From Antitrichia curtipendula (taxonomy: Eukaryota; Streptophyta; Bryopsida; Hypnales; Leucodontaceae), in the NCBI GenBank assembly GCA_951230915.1, contig OX579639.1, positions 5,270,001 to 5,334,000 of the forward strand: DNA of 64,000 nucleotides. Reading direction: 5' to 3'. The stretch's first letter is position 1, and each line of letters starts with the position of its first letter. A program made the translations under genes and the position numbers. This document shows positions 62,235 through 64,000 of this stretch, in pieces. The notes below the pieces were generated by a model, which saw only the letters and a program-made list of their open reading frames with translations, ran no database searches and was not told the origin of the DNA.

Positions 62235-63370
62235 ATTGACGGGATTCAGACACGGAGTTAGCCTAGGCTTCCAAAAGAGACCATAGACCACCATGCAATC
62301 CAGAAACGAAGAACCAATCCAACTGTGGGACGGCCGAATTAATCCGTGGCGTTCCGATGGTGATGACTACTGAAGCTCGACGTTCTTCGGCCTCGTGACG
62401 GAGGCGACACTGTTGGGAGGCCATCTTGAGGGAAATGCATGGAAGTGTGAATCGATCAGCTTCGAGTCAATTCCATAGCTGATTGATCACCCATGCCTGA
62501 CTGCTAAGGACGCGTCTCCGTTCTCGCTCTGCTGACCAAGTGGGATTAACACTATTGCCGAGGAAGGAATTGGTAATGAATTTCTTGGGCATGGCGAAGT
62601 TTGAATGCGCTTCTAGCGCTTGACAGCAGACTGAGGAGGGAGACGAAGCTACCGAGTGACGGAGGAAGGAGGACTGCGTTGGTAATCAAACCCTTAACCC
62701 ACGCGCCTCCCCCCGATCGATTTCGGTTGTCCTTGGCAGCAATTTTGTGAGTGTTCGTTCTCGGACAATTTTGTATCGTTTGTTTCCGTTCTTTCTCTTC
62801 GATCTTCGCTCCTTGTACAGTAAAGATTTCAATACCCTGTGCCCGCTTCATTCGGCAAGCACTTCGTCTGCAATCAGGATTAATTACAGGACTGAAAAGG
62901 CCGGATTGTGTTCCTTACGAGTGGAAGAGTGATAGTCAGGAACAGGAACATCATTTCAGTCGTTTCTGCTTCCATCGCAGGATCTATCTGATTTCAGCGC
63001 TGAATTATGTGTGAATTTCACGAGAATATTTATTGTTTGTTCATTCCTCTCCCTGTTTTTAGCGACGGGAATCATTGCATAGTGGTCCGACCTGGTTGGG
63101 TCATTCTGTGTCACCCCGACTGGATGGCATAGTTGATCGATCGCTTAGCTGGGCGGGGAGATGGGAGAGGACTCCTTTTTTCCAAACTGTACATAAAGCG
63201 ATGATCATGTATTGCCCTTTTCATGAGGATATATAGTGGGCCGACCAACCCCAATATCGTTCCTGAATTGTAAACATTCTACGAATGATTTGTCAGTCCA
63301 CCTCTAGCTGTTTTATCTGTCTTGATGTTTCGGACTCACCCACTGTTAATCGTGAATGCGGTATTGTACT
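62235..63370 (+). other. 3' flank of the bHLH gene
   Basis: GC-moderate sequence falls back to AT-rich. It is probably 3' UTR in its first few hundred bases. No second gene is recognised; small ORFs at 62552-63014 lack family resemblance. Confidence 0.35.
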
Positions 63371-63374
63371 GTAC

Positions 63375-64000
63375 AGTACCCGGCAACTTTGAATCGTCCA
63401 CCCCATTCTGCCAATCAAAAGAACTTTGAACAATATATATTATGATTGACATTTTTTGTCTTGCATGATCAACAGTCAATTCTTACGCACTTCCAATCAA
63501 GCATACCAAATTTGGGTTTCAAAAAAGTAAAATTGCATTTTTAGTGAATTATTTCACTTAAAATTCATAGTTTTATATGATAATTGATTGAAAATCGTTG
63601 GTGATTAATTTTTTTAATTCAATTGCGACAATATATAGGAAACATTTACACGCACATCTTTCCTTCAATAGACATTTCCAAAAACTTTTAGAATTTCCTC
63701 ACAAAGGTTTCAAAGGTTGTCGTGACAATGTCCAATTTTTGAAAAATAGATATTTCTTTATTGTAATTAGATTTTTCTATTTGACCTTTATGTTGTTACT
63801 AATTTTGTACATTTGAACATGAATGTATAGTTGTTTTGCCAAAATCTAATTACAATAAAGAAATATCTATTTTTCAAAAATTGGACATTGTCACGACAAC
63901 CTTTGAAACCTTTGTGAGGAAATTCTAAAAGTTTTTGGAAATGCCTATTGAAGGAAAGATGTGCGTGTAGGTATTTCCTACATATTGCCGCAATTGAATT
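63375..64000. mobile_element. Long-inverted-repeat element, cut by the window end
   Basis: The left end is near CAGTACCC (63375). The arm 63655-63790 is matched in reverse by 63835-63970 almost perfectly (for example gacaatgtccaatttttg against caaaaattggacattgtc). Left-arm phrases (caatcaagcataccaaattt, gataattgattgaaaatc) match the element at 45438-46342 and the partial copy at 34210-34640. The right end lies beyond the window. Confidence 0.7.

Overview
This looks like nuclear DNA from a land plant. The only intact-looking gene is a bHLH regulator with GC-rich codons and GT-AG introns. It sits at the right end of a mostly AT-rich window full of inverted-repeat transposons, low-complexity AT runs and minisatellites. 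A relic of the DUF7869-type protein family and a Tc1 (DD34E) transposase relic fit a seedless plant (bryophyte or lycophyte grade) better than a flowering plant. That placement is inference; no marker here fixes the lineage.

Layout. 1-1.5 kb: unassigned flank rich in short palindromes, with an overlapping RY/bZIP/G-box cluster at 1300-1317. 2.2-11 kb: inverted-repeat elements flanked by TTAA, including a 4.5-kb one (4461-8947) carrying a frameshifted DUF7869-type gene on the minus strand. 11.8-19.5 kb: a 7.6-kb foldback element with a perfect 10-bp terminal repeat (CAGGGTTGAC), an 8-bp target duplication (TCCATGAT), and arms built of ~200-240-bp tandem units that each contain a perfect 20-bp-stem hairpin. 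It contains near-identical internal duplications and a 200-N assembly gap. 19.5-34 kb: two decayed coding regions of unrecognised function (25.07-26.35 kb and 29.5-33.5 kb) separated by repeat-rich spacer and minisatellites, ending at a terminal repeat at 34,054 that resembles those of the 4461-8947 element. 34-59 kb: AT-rich repeat sea with a LINE reverse-transcriptase relic (41.7-42.7 kb), a Tc1 relic (46.8-47.6 kb), many copies of a TTAA-flanked miniature element, two families of long-inverted-repeat elements and a tRNA-derived SINE. 60.6-62.2 kb: a three-exon HECATE/INDEHISCENT-like (subgroup VIIIb) bHLH gene. 63.4 kb to the end: another long-inverted-repeat element cut by the window edge.

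The strongest candidates for something undescribed are the foldback element with hairpin-unit arms, the TTAA-flanked miniature family with about ten recognisable copies here, and the DUF7869 element whose terminal repeat recurs beside the unidentified 30-33.5 kb coding relic. No tRNA, rRNA, CRISPR or organellar gene was recognised. The ORF starts and splice sites given are read from sequence only, with no transcript support.
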